From contig OY294051.1 of the NCBI GenBank assembly GCA_958510825.1, forward strand, positions 1,674,001-1,738,000: a DNA stretch of 64,000 nt. The letters are read 5' to 3'. Positions within the stretch are counted from its first letter, which is position 1; each line of letters starts with the position of its first letter. Origin of the DNA: Brachypterus glaber. Taxonomy: Eukaryota > Arthropoda > Insecta > Coleoptera > Kateretidae. Under the pieces are notes generated by a model, which was given only the letters and a program-made list of their open reading frames with translations, did not search any database and was not told where the DNA came from. A program made the translations under genes and the position numbers. Shown piece by piece: positions 11,163 through 22,577 of this stretch.

Positions 11163-12016
11163 CCCAGTCAACACAAATACATGGCAGGAACATAGCAGGT
11201 ACATAACCACTGTTCTATGTGATGTTGCAGACATGTAATTTTTATAGTCCATGTATAGTCCTTGGACTTTAACAATTCCGCCTCAAGTTATGTATCAGCT
11301 ACATAACATGCTACATATCAGATACATACTAGGTACATAACAATAAAAGTAGGCGTTTCCGAATTTTACTTGTTATGGAGTGCATCATAGATTTAGACAT
11401 GGTGAACATTTTTACGTCTTTTTGATAAACCTAATAATTAAAGTATATAAATATCTTTATATGTAGCATCCATCAGGCAAAATTCTTATACGATGTGCAT
11501 TTTTACTGTGAAAGCAAACTTTCTACCAGGCTTAAAAATCATGGGCCACATAAAAAGCCAATTTTTAGAGAAAAAATATCAAATAATCATTTTAAAAAAT
11601 ATATATATTTTAATTTTTTGTCTAAAATTATCTAAAATCGGTTTAGTTGTCTAAAAATACATGCGTTTCTACTACTTAAGGGTAAAACTTTCATTATTAA
11701 CAACAATTTTAAGAATATTAACCTATAAAAATTAAAATAATATAGACGCCATATTTAGTATTGAATTCATAACATTTTATGTATGGTGTATGTTCTCGTA
11801 CCATATATATGATACATAACATGCAATATTGCATGTTATGTATCATACATATGTATGTTACATCTTATGTAATATGGCACATGTAACGTAAAAAATCTTT
11901 CTGTTATAGGGCATGTTATGTAGCATACATATGTATGTTATGTCTCATGTAATATGGCACATGTTACCTAAAAAATCTTTCTTTACCATGTTGCATCCAT
12001 ATATGTGCGGACTGGG
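11163..12016. mobile_element. Tc1/mariner-like non-autonomous element at a TA site
   Basis: Starts CCCAGTC and ends GACTGGG, flanked by TA at 11161-11162 and 12017-12018. Removing it with one TA gives 'ATTTATGGTACTAGTGGGTA', which matches 'GAATTATGGTACTAGTGGGT' at about 8262-8282. The interior has many ACATA/TATGT dyads and a tandem duplication of about 85 bp (11830-11990). Confidence 0.7.
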
Positions 12017-12018
12017 TA

Positions 12019-12325
12019 GTGGGTAAAGTAAAGAAAATTAACCTGCTTGGCTGACGCCTCGCAGGTTAATTTTCTCATGGGCAATATCGCTTTACCCATG
12101 AGTGCCATACAAGGTTTTATCCAATAAATAGGTTAGGAATTCATATTTTTATTAAAAATTTTAATGTCATTTACAAGAAAACATTTTGACTAGTGACAGT
12201 TGAGTGGGTAAAATAAATAATTATCCACTCAATAAAGTAAATGCCACGCGGGGGTTATTATTGAGTTTATCTATTTGAAATAAAGCTGGTAATTGTCTTA
12301 TTATCCGTATGTATTGGATAAAGTT
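12019..12325 (+). repeat. Dispersed 300-400 bp element, copy 3
   Basis: Matches 8275-8577 closely, including AACCTGCTTGGCTGACGCCT and the right end TTATCCGTATGTATTGGATA. Its left part is interrupted or replaced by the TA-site element at 11163-12016. Confidence 0.7.
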
Positions 12326-13306
12326 TATTTTTTTAATGTATAGTTATTTTAAATTTGCCGCTAAATACTCCACAAAGTCCGATTTACACTGAAGCATGTG
12401 ACTTATTTTCAATGTCAACATAACCAAAATTTATAATTTTTGTTTACTTACTTTGTTTTTATGATGTTTTGATGTAAAAATAGAGAATTGATAAAGCTGT
12501 TGCTAAAAACACTTTTGTATTCCTAAAGAAACAAAATTTGCTTATAAAATCGCTTTTATTCCAATAATTGAGAGGAATAAGCCATTGTTTTGTTCTCGTT
12601 AATGGCACGTCAACGTTTTACGGTTGTGTAAATTGGGCCTAGTCATTTCGCTTACTACGTATGCGTATCTATGGTAATGGTTGCTATGGTAATTTCGAGA
12701 TTGTTTACAAGCGGGAAGGTTTAAAATAACTATACCTTAAAAAATAAACTTTAGTCTTACTTTATCCTTTCGTTTTTGGTTTAAACAAACGTTTGTTTTT
12801 GCTCTTTGTGACCACTCGAGAACGCTTTGAGCTAAATACTTCAAATTTGGACTGTAAGTTGATTATCTAAAGTTCTAAACTGGGATTTTTTTTGAAAAAA
12901 AAATCGAGGTCGGGTAGGGGAATAAAATGGGGTAATAACAATTTTATCCAAGTATTTTTATACTAAAAATATTTTTTTTGAAAAAAAATCCGTTCCTCGA
13001 CTCCCGAAACCCCTACTCATAATTGCGAAGAGTATGCCTAGCAAGCACGAACAAACAAACAAAAGGGACAATCTTTTCTTAAAAAACTTTATCCAGACTC
13101 ATGCACGTGTAAATAAATTCTTTTATTGTTTCGAATCTACAATTTAATCTGCCAATGTAGATAAAATGCTTGGTTATACCTTTTGGTACACCTGAAATTG
13201 ATTACAAAATTCGTTTTAAAATAGACGCACTGCGGGACTTAAATATACATCAGATGGCCCTACCAGATTTAATTTTACTTTAACACAAAGAAATTATTGT
13301 TATCTA
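12326..13306. other. Noncoding, nothing recognised
   Basis: AT-rich stretch without a supported gene. Confidence 0.4.
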
Positions 13307-13839
13307 TTTACAGTATTATTAATTTGAGCCATTTCGCCTCAATGACTATTTATATCGATAAAAAACTCCTTTTCCAAATTAATTTCTCTACACCTTTTTA
13401 TTGTTACAGGTGTTGTTTCAATTACCTCGAAATGACATATTTTGACATTTGTCATATGTTGATTGATAAAGCCAAATCTTGCACAAATTCTTTCAAAAAC
13501 TAATAATTTTCTTTGAAAACGGGATCAGATTAGATCCCGAAACGTTAGAAGTTAACTTTTATTCAGTTTTTCGTTTTTTTTTTTTAATTATTTTAACGAT
13601 TTATCAAGAATTTTATTGAAAATTCTTTATTTAGGCAAATTTTTTAAACTTTGGTAAGGTATTGAATAATAATATTTTTTAGGTAAAGAAGATATAGCAG
13701 ATAAGTATTATTTTAAACGCAATACCTTACTAGCGCATCTAGAAATAGGTGCGCCTGACATTTTAATTTTATTTTCTGTTTTAGATTTTTTTTATCGATG
13801 TCATTGAGGCGAAATGGCTCAAATTAATAATACTGTAAA
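13307..13839. mobile_element. Non-autonomous TA-site element with 42-bp perfect inverted ends
   Basis: The sequence from 13305 (TATTTACAGTATTATTAATT and on to TCAATGAC at 13346) is exactly complementary to 13800-13841. TA flanks both ends (13305-13306, 13840-13841), the Tc1/mariner signature. The 68-codon frame inside is not a transposase. A 'GATCCCGAAACGTT' block at 13534 resembles retroelement 3' regions. Confidence 0.75.
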
Positions 13840-14039
13840 TATATATACGCCTCAAATATATTATAGATTCTATTGTTATCTAGATCCAAACAAACACAAA
13901 CCCATAGGGCTAAGGGATTAAATGTACTGTTTATTTGTAATTTAGCCCAAAAACTATTAAAATTTTTGATTTTTTTGCTGGTCCTAGATTTCTATATTTA
14001 TGATAAAACGGACATACTTTAGTTAAACATATATTATAA

Positions 14040-14345
14040 AAACCAAACCATGAGATCCAAAATCACCCCCCTCCGCCTCTTAACTTTTTGAACAAGTTGA
14101 GATATCGACTTCAAATTTGGAATACTTAAATAAGACAACCAAAACTTTTGTCGTATAGGTACATTTGGTATTTTCAGCTCTTAAAACGTGGACCATGGGC
14201 ATGGGGATACATTTTTTAAATGGAAAGGGTGTCGTGCGATACGTTATTTTAAAGCTTATAAAATTCTCTATTAATTATAGATTTTTTAAGACCCTTCATG
14301 TCCCGTTGCCCACATTTTAAGAGTTGAAAATATTGTCGGAATATT
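14040..14345 (+). repeat. Relict of the 37139-type mariner-like foldback
   Basis: Shares AACTTTTTGAACAAGTTGAG, 'CTTCAAATTTGGAATACTTA', 'TTTTAAAGCTTATAAAATTC' and a CCCACATTTTAAGAGTTGAA block with the element at 37139-37849, in the same order but with decayed termini. Confidence 0.7.
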
Positions 14346-15240
14346 GTCTATTCCATACTTTACTCTAAAAAAAAATTGTGGTAAACTTCCCATGTATTGG
14401 AAGTAATTTATTTTTATAGTATGTATATGCATGTAACTATAGTCCAGTATCGATTAAAGTATGTAAATTTTACTATACCGACTATATTTGTACATACTTA
14501 GGTATGGAAATAGTTTAAAATGTATGTATGATATTTTTCCATTATTTTTTCTGTGTAGTCCTATTCTGAGATATTTCCACCCATCTAGAAAGGGTTCAGC
14601 TTGATTTATAAAAAAGTAAATGTTGGTTAATTTTCCAACCAACGTGGTCAAACGCGCAGTTTTCATGAAAATAGAGTTTGATCGGTCCCTCCAGGCCACC
14701 GAAGAGACAGTAACACTTTTGCAGGTCCATGGCCTGTTGGATTGAATGCAAAGTTTTGTAATTGGTCAGGAATTTAAGTATGCTTTTGTAACAATTAAAT
14801 TAAATTAAATTAAAAATAACTAGCAAACCACTGTAAAATAGTGTTATTTGTCGGATTTTGGAATCTGCAAACGCAAATATAATTGATATGTCTCCATTTG
14901 AGATCATCCCAAAGCGAATAATGGAGTTTAGTCACAATGGCCTTTGTTCATTTTAAAAAACTTATTTGTTTGGGAAAAGCTGACGCTCATTTTACTCAAT
15001 TAGATCATACTTAGTATAAATGGCATTAAAGTTTAAATGGAATGCCTTTTCAAGAAGTGTTTTCAGTTTAATTCATTATAATTATAAGTAATCAGTTCAA
15101 ACAGCTTTCTAGATATTTTTTTATGAAATATGAACAATAATTTATCATAAGAATCTTTTTATTTCTGCCCTTAAGAGGCCATATACAAATTACGTGGCAT
15201 TTTTAAGCATACCTTGGCTTAAGGTATCCCTATCCTTTTA
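14346..15240. other. Noncoding, nothing recognised
   Basis: AT-rich; no gene. ACAGGGTGATCAGTAACTGC at about 15246 is a terminal fragment of the mariner-like family seen complete at 33841-34507. Confidence 0.4.
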
Positions 15241-15392
15241 GAAATACAGGGTGATCAGTAACTGCATCTACATCTAATGCTTGCACAAAAATACTACACA
15301 TTAGATGTTGGCAGACCTGTAATCAGATAATAATTATCTATATCACACAGGCGGACAAAAAATTTGTCTCGAAGCCAGCACCTAGTACCGAC

Positions 15393-16414
15393 ATTAGATC
15401 ATATATACATAGATGCACCTTGAGTCCACGTCAAACCGAACTGTTTTCATTGTTATATCCAGGTAGATTTCACCTTCCCGCTTCTGGTCACCACCAACTG
15501 CTATAGTGGTTTGTTGACAAATCTGTTATACTTCACCTCCTCGCAACCTCACCGCTATAGTGGTTTGTTTACAATTGGCTTTGTATATGTTCTACATAAA
15601 ACAAATCAACATTAATGCCATATCTACCCAGGTAGCAAAATAACATGACATTCACGTGAAAGCCACGTTAATATGTGACATGTGATGTTAAGATTGTAGT
15701 ATCATTTAACAAGAATGTAGCATGGTGGGGATGTCCTAAGTCCGCCCCTAATAACATCACACAATGACATCCCAAAAATAATGTGTTTGTGACATCATAA
15801 ATCCACATTCCTGCGCTGTTATATCCAATATCTTATGGATGCCGTTACTAGTACTTTAATATTTAAATAATATCCTAGGATACTAGCTTTTTCTAAATAA
15901 AACCATTAAAAACTCTATAACCCTATAAAAAAAATTGGATTTAAAATCAATCAGTAATTGAAACAATCACAGATTGAAACAGTTAGATTCTAAAAGGAAA
16001 TTGCAGAATATATTCCTTTAATCCGTGTCCGTGGTCTTGAGAAGCCCGGCAGAGCCCCTATCCATTGGATATCGTATAATGTGTATACAATTTCCTTATA
16101 ATAATTTACTCTATCAACATCATCTTATATCGATTTTTTTGCTTCGGACGTCGGTGAGAAGCAAAATAACATGACATTCACGTGAAAGCCACGTTAATAT
16201 GTGACATGCGATATATGCACAGCGTTGCTAAATATTTGTTATTAAATAACATGGTTGTCACGTCTCACGTGTTACCTTGTATGTGAAGTTAAATACATGT
16301 TCTTTTTCAATATTATGTGATGTTATGATTTAGTTTTAAAATACACCCAGAAGTGATGTTAATTTCTTGTAATATAACATCCCTTGCTACCTGGGTATGT
16401 ATATATGATCTAAT
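15393..16414 (+). mobile_element. Non-autonomous element, 8-bp target duplication, carrying a nested insertion
   Basis: Inverted ends ATTAGATCATATATACATAG and CTATGTATATATGATCTAAT (the latter interrupted by the insertion) are flanked by the identical octamer GTACCGAC at 15385-15392 and 16415-16422. Without the inner element (15627-16395) the body is about 250 bp and matches 54133-54383. The 8-bp duplication fits hAT or P-like integration. No protein is encoded. Confidence 0.85.
15627..16395. mobile_element. Tc1/mariner-like non-autonomous element nested in the previous one
   Basis: Termini CCCAGGTAGC and GCTACCTGGG, flanked by TA at 15625-15626 and 16396-16397. The related copy at 54133-54383 has the uninterrupted sequence GCCATATCTATGTAT at this point, proving a TA insertion with TA duplication. 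Inside, a 49-bp block (AGCAAAATAACATGACATTC onward) occurs at both 15634 and 16160, so the element is probably two merged copies. Confidence 0.9.
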
Positions 16415-16751
16415 GTACCGACACGGCAAATCAAATTATAGATGGAGCCACCAATTTGCACGCTCTCGATACAGTTATACTTAAGTATTTTAAATTTTCA
16501 ACAGTCGGTGCGAAAGCCACCATACCAATATATGCTCACTGATTATCGCAAAAAAGCGTGAAGTAGCAGCTATATGACATTTTGGTAGGTATTTTTTCAT
16601 TGATTGTGAAAATTCTGTAGTAGAGCAGTGCTATTTCTTTATAGGTAATAAAATACCTTAACGTGACTATAATTGGCTCACTTACTCTAATATAAGTTTA
16701 AAACTTTATTATTTAAAGCATAAAATTGGATTGGTTTTAATGTATGTATGT

Positions 16752-17183
16752 ATGTTTAATATATATATATATATATATATAAAGCTGTGACAGGCCATTT
16801 AGGCCCAAAGCTGTGTGATTTCCTTCCAAACTTTTCTGTTCTTCGTTTTTTCCCTCCAGTTTGTTCTTCTTTTTCATATCCGGTTCTTTCCAAGCAAGGT
16901 TTTTTACCATTCTCTCTTCTCCCATTCTTTCTAAATGTCCAAGCCACTGCAGTCTTCTTCCCTTTATTATTTCTACCACATCCTTATTTCCATATATTTC
17001 GTATATTTCATCGTTTGTCTTTCTTCGATATCCTTCTTCCACTTTCGTCCCTCCAAAGATTCTCCTAAGCAATTTCCTTTCCCATCTTAGAATAATATCC
17101 TGTGTTTTCTTAGTTAATGTCCACGTTTCACTTCCGTACAGTAACGTAGGTCTCATTATTGACTTGACGAGTTTACTAACCAA
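16752..17183 (-). mobile_element. 3' end of an RTE-like non-LTR retrotransposon (5'-truncated)
   Basis: The minus-strand frame encodes the C-terminal part of an endonuclease/reverse-transcriptase polyprotein. It includes 'MRPTLLYGSETWTLTKKTQD', 'RWERKLLRRIFGGTKVEEGY' and 'GRRLQWLGHLERMGEERMVK', motifs typical of RTE-type LINEs downstream of the RT palm. The last part is frameshifted. The 3' end is an (AT)n tract at 16763-16782, consistent with a simple-repeat LINE tail. The catalytic RT and endonuclease domains are absent; this is a dead fragment. Confidence 0.8.
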
Positions 17184-17185
17184 AA

Positions 17186-17385
17186 TAGCGTGAGTTCGAT
17201 TCTCACCGGCGCCGAATTGCCTTTTTCATTTAATTAATAATTGAAATTTGGCGTAAGTGAAGCGGACACTCCCTATAAATTGGTTCGAAAGTCAATTAAA
17301 GCCGGTGGTTTCAATCTACTACTAGCCCACACAAGTCCTGGACTTAGGGGATGCTTAATTAAGTAGAATAGTGTGAGGTTAAACA
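17186..17385 (+). mobile_element. tRNA-derived SINE, copy 1 (5'-truncated)
   Basis: Starts at a pol III B-box-like element (GTGAGTTCGATTCTCACCGG) and continues with a body ('AAAGCCGGTGGTTTC', 'CCCACACAAGTCCTGGACTT', 'GGGGATGCTTAATTAAGTAG') shared in inverse orientation with 26499-26760. The tRNA-like A box is missing. Confidence 0.75.
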
Positions 17386-17446
17386 AAATATAATTAACGA
17401 ATAAGAAAATCTTATATTAATCCAAAATATCGTATTATTATCCTAT

Positions 17447-17895
17447 TCACAGCGCCTGCGCTAGAATAGTATTATACGGTAGTTTTGAATTTTCAAAAAT
17501 TTTCAAAAATTGTCCTAGTCAAAAAATTCTTGGACATAAATTTGTTTCATGAAAAAATAAGCCACTTTTTTTTAATGCCCGTCTGTCTGATGTCACGATT
17601 TTTTTGAACACGGACTCAAGAACGAATAATCCGATCGACATGAAATTTTCAAAAAAATCAAGGTCTATGGGGGGAAGATCCCTATTGTTTTTAAAAGTAA
17701 TCCCCCTAAATACAAAAAATTTATGGGTGGTTAAAAAAAAATCGAAAAAAGATGAGAAAATTCCGATTAACGTAACTTTTTTGGAAAAATTACTTTCGTT
17801 CAATTCTACCAATTGAAAAGTAATCCCCCCAAGAACAAAAAAAGTTATGGGGGTTATAATTTTAAAAAAATTAAAAAAAACCCTCATTTATATGT
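17447..17895 (+). repeat. 'TCCGTCTG' dispersed family, copy 3
   Basis: Head 'CACAGCGCCTGCGCTAGAAT', then GCCCGTCTGTCTGATGTCAC and 'ACTCAAGAACGAATAATCC', then the CCCCCC-AAGAACAAAAAAAG block. It runs up to the assembly gap. The open frames on both strands here are shadows of this noncoding repeat. Confidence 0.75.
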
Positions 17896-17898
17896 TTT

Positions 17899-18098
17899 NN
17901 NNNNNNNNNNNNNNNNNNNNNNNNNNNNNNNNNNNNNNNNNNNNNNNNNNNNNNNNNNNNNNNNNNNNNNNNNNNNNNNNNNNNNNNNNNNNNNNNNNNN
18001 NNNNNNNNNNNNNNNNNNNNNNNNNNNNNNNNNNNNNNNNNNNNNNNNNNNNNNNNNNNNNNNNNNNNNNNNNNNNNNNNNNNNNNNNNNNNNNNNNN
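17899..18098. other. Assembly gap (200 N)
   Basis: An exact run of 200 N, probably a placeholder. Repeats lie on both sides: the TCCGTCTG family on the left, and a terminus of the 720-bp family (TTCCATACTAGTTATAGAAT) on the right. Confidence 0.99.
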
Positions 18099-18135
18099 TT
18101 CCATACTAGTTATAGAATATACTATTCCAAATAGA
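18099..18135 (-). repeat. Terminal fragment of the 720-bp family
   Basis: TTCCATACTAGTTATAGAAT followed by ATACTATTCC equals the terminus seen at 29095-29124 and, inverted, at 22631-22660. The rest is hidden by the gap. Confidence 0.7.
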
Positions 18136-18917
18136 CATAATGGATTTTTTTCTTATGTACATACGTGCTGGATCTTCTTATATCAACCCTGCAATCCGGC
18201 CTTGCCATGCCTTGTAGATAACTCTATAAAGACTTAACGTCGTTTAAATCCCAGTGGACGCCACATCGACGTGGGGCGTCAATAACACCCATCCAGTCTG
18301 ACACTCTCTACGTTAATTAAAATTTACTGTAGGGTAATTCCATTGTAACGGGCGCGACAGTTTTACTGTCCGACAACCTAACATTGGCCAGTTTAAGGAA
18401 TTTTTATATCGGCAACGTCTCCTATGAAATTATGTGTATTGGGAGGAGAGGCCACAGAACACCAATGAGAGGCCACAGAACACCAATGAGAGGCAACGCA
18501 TGAAAACTTAAATTGGTATAATAATAATCCCAGGCATAAGATATTTCGAAAGTGATAAATATAAAAAGGCTCTTTATTTATAATTTTTTTTTACTATGTA
18601 ACAGGTGAGACAGCTGATCGCAACTAGTATAAATTAATATACTTTTAACAATTTTAACTGATTTCAAATTAAAATTTATTTAGAACTGTGGGTAACATGA
18701 TTCTAATAAAAGAAAACATTTAACATTATAACATAGCCTTCTTTTGCTAAAATAACAGTTTGCTTTTCATCAGTGGAGGATCAGTTTTCGTGGAAATGCC
18801 CTATACGAGACTGGCTTAGGCAAAAAACACAAAATAAATAGTTAAAAAAGTAAATTTCCTGCCTTAATAGAAAGAAATTGTGCCACTTGTAATCCAAACA
18901 TAAATAATGATCAATAA
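18136..18917. other. Noncoding; small tandem repeat
   Basis: Contains a 21-bp tandem unit (GAGAGGCCACAGAACACCAAT) repeated between about 18453 and 18500, then AT-rich sequence. No gene was seen. Confidence 0.4.
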
Positions 18918-19826
18918 GGACAGAAATTTTTAATTTTAAACAAAATTATAAAAATATTAATTTATTATTCCATCGATCTATTTTCTAATCATCGTACAGA
19001 GTGATATTGGTAGACTGACAGTTTCGGGCTGCTGGCCCTCTTCAGTACCAAGAGTCAACTCTGCACGCTGATTAAGAAAACGTTTGGACTTTACTCGCAA
19101 AAGGAATATAGCCATTAGATTGATGTAGACTTGTGCGCCATCTATTTCTAGATGTAGACAACTACTCATACCTCTCCTAATCTGGAGACTTTGAATGGTA
19201 GCAAGTTGAAGACTTGTGTGTCTCAAGCACCTAGTACCAATAACGGGTGGTTAGACGTAAAATTAGTAAGGACAGAAATTTTTTATTTTAAACAAAATTA
19301 TAAAAATATTAATTTATTATTCCATCAATCTATTTTCTAATCATCGTACAGAGTGATATTGGTAGACTGACAGTTGACTCTTGGTACTGAAGAGGGCCAG
19401 CAGCCCGAAACTGTCAGTCTACCAATATCACTCTGTACGATGATTAGAAAATAGATTGATGGAATAATAAATTAATATTTTTATAATTTTGTTTAAAATT
19501 AAAAATTTCTGTCCTTACTAATTTTACGTCTAACCACCCGTTAGTGGTACTATGTGCTTGAGACACACAAGTCTTCAACTTGCTACCATTCAAAGTCTCC
19601 AGATTAGGAGAGGTATGAGTAGTTGTCTACATCTAGAAATAGATGGCGCACAAGTCTACATCAATCTAATAGCTATATTCCTTTTGCGAGTAAAGTCCAA
19701 ACGTTTTCTTAATCAGCGTGCAGAGTTGACTCTTGGTACTGAAGAGGGCCAGCAGCCCGAAACTGTCAGTCTACCAATATCACTCTGTACGATGATTAGA
19801 AAATAGATTGATGGAATAATAAAATA
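18918..19826. repeat. 0.9-kb near-perfect palindrome
   Basis: Two oppositely oriented copies of one unit, symmetrical about position 19392. The left copy reads on the minus strand, the right on the plus strand. Each carries an open frame of about 82 codons (18978-19226 minus, 19552-19806 plus) differing at one residue in the body. The unit holds CTGAAGA, a GGGC/GCCC stem and GAAAC, a hammerhead-like arrangement. The frames have no recognisable domain and I regard them as passengers. Confidence 0.8.
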
Positions 19827-20009
19827 AATAATGATCAATTTTAAAATAATATCCACACAACTTTCATTGCGTTAAAGTTTTGATAGTCTGTTGCCAAACC
19901 TTATTTTTTTAGTTAGAATCGTGTTGCTCTAATAGGACAAAATTTCTTAAATAAGAATTTAAAGAAGAAGAATCAAAAAAAAAGAAAAGAAGAAGAAACA
20001 GTTTAGAAC

Positions 20010-20590
20010 TCAGGTATGGATAGGTGGTGGCCGTGGCGGTTTAAGCATTTGATATTTACTTCGTCACGGCTAGAGCGTGGGTTCGAGTGGAAGACAAATT
20101 ATTTAGTTCATGCGATGGGACATTGAGATTTGTACATTATGGCTTCTCTCTTTGTGGCATGGAGAATTGTGGCCGACTATTATGATCTCAGGGTCCTTAG
20201 CAAAGGATTCCAGGTCTACACAGTATGGCTGCTCTCCTTGTGACATGGAGAATTGTGGCCGACTATACAGTAAGGATGCTCTCTTTGCGGTCTTATCCTG
20301 AATTGTTGAATTTGAATCTACTTGCCTTAGATTAAACTAGGTGGCAGAAATAATAGTTTGTTCAATTTCTATAAAAAAGAATTGTTGGACAAAAATTGTA
20401 TCTATGCCTTACAAACAGTGGTTCGGAAGTCACTATAAGCCGGTGGTCCACAGAAGGTAGTATGCACAATGGGCATTTGGCCTGCGTGCAAGTGATATTA
20501 TCATGGATTACTGTGGTATTATCCCCCTTCAATGTAACTTTGCCAACTTTTTTTTTTCCAGGTATGGATATAATTATTTTTCCCTAATAT
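20010..20590 (+). repeat. tRNA-like head and tandem repeat, probably a SINE-type composite
   Basis: At 20025-20095, 'GTGGCGGTTTAAGC' and 'GCGTGGGTTCGAGTGGAAG' are spaced like pol III A and B boxes. They are followed by two imperfect copies of a unit of about 75 bp containing CATGGAGAATTGTGGCCGAC (20160 and 20247). At 20420, 'GTGGTTCGGAAGTCACTATA' followed by AGCCGGTGGTCC resembles the SINE bodies at 17280 and 26600. Confidence 0.5.
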
Positions 20591-21190
20591 GAACTTAAAA
20601 TCAATATAAGGAAATTTAAGGAAGGGTAAAATCTCTATGATACTAGTCAAAACTTTCTTAACAGGAAGTTTCAAAATCATAACTTTCAAAATTACTTACG
20701 TCTTAACATAATGTACATAATGTGCAAAGGAATTTTAAACATTAGCGTCCTCTGTTGTTTTTTTGTTTCGACAAAATTGGGTACATAGTTTTTAGTTGCC
20801 TACATTAAATATTGAAATTAAACCATAAATCAAGCCCAAACACCTGTGGGTATACTTACAGGGAGTATTTTAATTTGATTATTTTCCCTTTTTACATAAA
20901 TTTTAGACTCGGAAAGCCTGATAAGTAAAAACAAAGGTACGAAAAGGTGTGCCCCACATACAGACAAATAATTACTTAAAACAAGAACATAACATTCAGA
21001 TAAGTGTCTCAAAATTTGTACATCCGCATGCTAAGTTCTTAAACCAAATACCTTATTCTAAAGACCATGTGGTTAAAACTTGAATTAAGTAAAAGTGCTT
21101 GGTTTTAATAATAAAATTTCTTGTATTGACTTTTAAAGAAACTTGAATGAAAGATGGCAAATGTTTAAAATAATTAAAATTATAAAAACA
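20591..21190. other. Noncoding, nothing recognised
   Basis: AT-rich sequence; the 60-codon minus frame at 20830-21012 is not supported as a gene. Confidence 0.4.
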
Positions 21191-21198
21191 TAGTACTA

Positions 21199-21457
21199 CA
21201 CAGAAAAAAAGGATGCCTTAAATCAAGGACATATGTCTTTCCATATGTTCAACGCCATATTCTCTTGTTTCAAGGCAAGCATTTCTTTGAACCAAAATCG
21301 ATGTCCTTGAATGAAGAGAGTGGATCTTCATTTAAAAACCCGTGCTCTTCATTCAAGAACATTGACTTTTGTTCAAAGAAATGCTAGCTAAGAGAATATG
21401 GTCTTGAGCATATCGAAAAACACGTGTCCTTGGTTCAAAAAATCCTCTTTTTCTGTG
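21199..21457. mobile_element. 259-bp hAT-like MITE
   Basis: Long inverted ends, CACAGAAAAAAAGGATGCCT and the complement of ATCCTCTTTTTCTGTG. They are flanked by TAGTACTA (21191-21198) and TAATACTA (21458-21465), an 8-bp duplication with one mismatch. Internal repeats of TTCAAGGACA-type words lie in both orientations. No coding capacity. Confidence 0.75.
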
Positions 21458-21577
21458 TAATACTAATTGACTTTAAAACAAATTATTGATTTTTTTTTTA
21501 AATTAATTAAATATTTTCATATCAAGTATATATTTTTATACTCGCAACAAATATCACAAATTCTTCATATTAAATAA

Positions 21578-22222
21578 TATATTCTATAACTAGTATGGAA
21601 TGACTATTCCATACGTGTTGTAGACTGTACTTTTTCTTCGACTGCAAATATGAAACACTGTATGGCTTTAAACTGCGGACAAGGTTAAAAACAATATTTT
21701 TTGTGACTCGACATTGTAAATGCAACAAAACACATATTTTTAAATAAAGCTATTAATGTTATTTAATAATTTTATCAAATCAGTACCTAAAAAAGATTTT
21801 TATTTAATTTTAGCACATATTTACAAATTATAATGCAAAAATTAAAGGTTATGTCAGATTGTTGTGACATATATCAGGTTTAAATATTTAACAATAGATG
21901 GAGCAGTTTTAATTTTTTAAACTAAATTAATAAAAAACTGGTCAAATATTAAGAAAAACTAATAAACTTTATGCAATTTTAATGCAAAACTTTAAATTGC
22001 ATTAAATCAATATTTCATGGTAAAATATATATATATTTTTGCTAATTATGCTACAGTTTCTTTACTTTTATAAACAAGAGATGGCACTACATGTGCTCAT
22101 TCTAACACTTGATACAGAATATTCATACCTATCTAGAGCTAGAATGGATTCATTCTGTGTTTGAAAAGTGTGTGTATTTGCTTACATTCTAAAGCAGTCG
22201 TAGAAAAATATTTTTTCTGTAT
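21578..22222 (+). repeat. 720-bp dispersed family, copy 1 (core deleted)
   Basis: Matches 22631-23354 almost throughout (TCTTCGACTGCAAATATGAA, 'GCACTACATGTGCTCATTCT', 'AAAGCAGTCGTAGAAAAATA'). It lacks the GC-rich core between two GGAAT words, reading TATGGAATGACTATTCC directly. Confidence 0.8.
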
Positions 22223-22577
22223 CTTTACATATCTTCACGACTTATAGTTTCAATATATGTAGTTAGATTTCAAAATATATATATTTTAAATCTAACTACA
22301 TATATGATCGTAAAAAAAAAATCCTTCCATAAAAGTGATATATCTAGGATTAAAGCAAGGAATAAAAATTGTCCTTTTATTGTAGGTCGTAAAATAAAAA
22401 TTCTTGTACTCGATCCTTTTTCAAAAAGAGTGGATTTCATTGCATTGATTGTAAAAATATGCTTTTTATTGGATACATACATATTTTATGAGAATTGCTA
22501 CAGTGCTGGACAAAAGTTTAAAACAGTGCAATATCTTATTTAGATGACTTGTAAAATATTTTTTCTCCGTCCCCCTT

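Noticed and set aside
16787..17193. Plus-strand frames of 93 and 110 codons
   Set aside because: Antisense shadows of the LINE reverse-transcriptase fragment on the minus strand.
17813..18134. Open frames running through the N block
   Set aside because: Their length is made of undetermined bases.
18978..19806. Duplicated 82-codon open frame in the palindrome as a real gene pair
   Set aside because: Identity is explained by recent inverted duplication; no recognisable family and no independent support.
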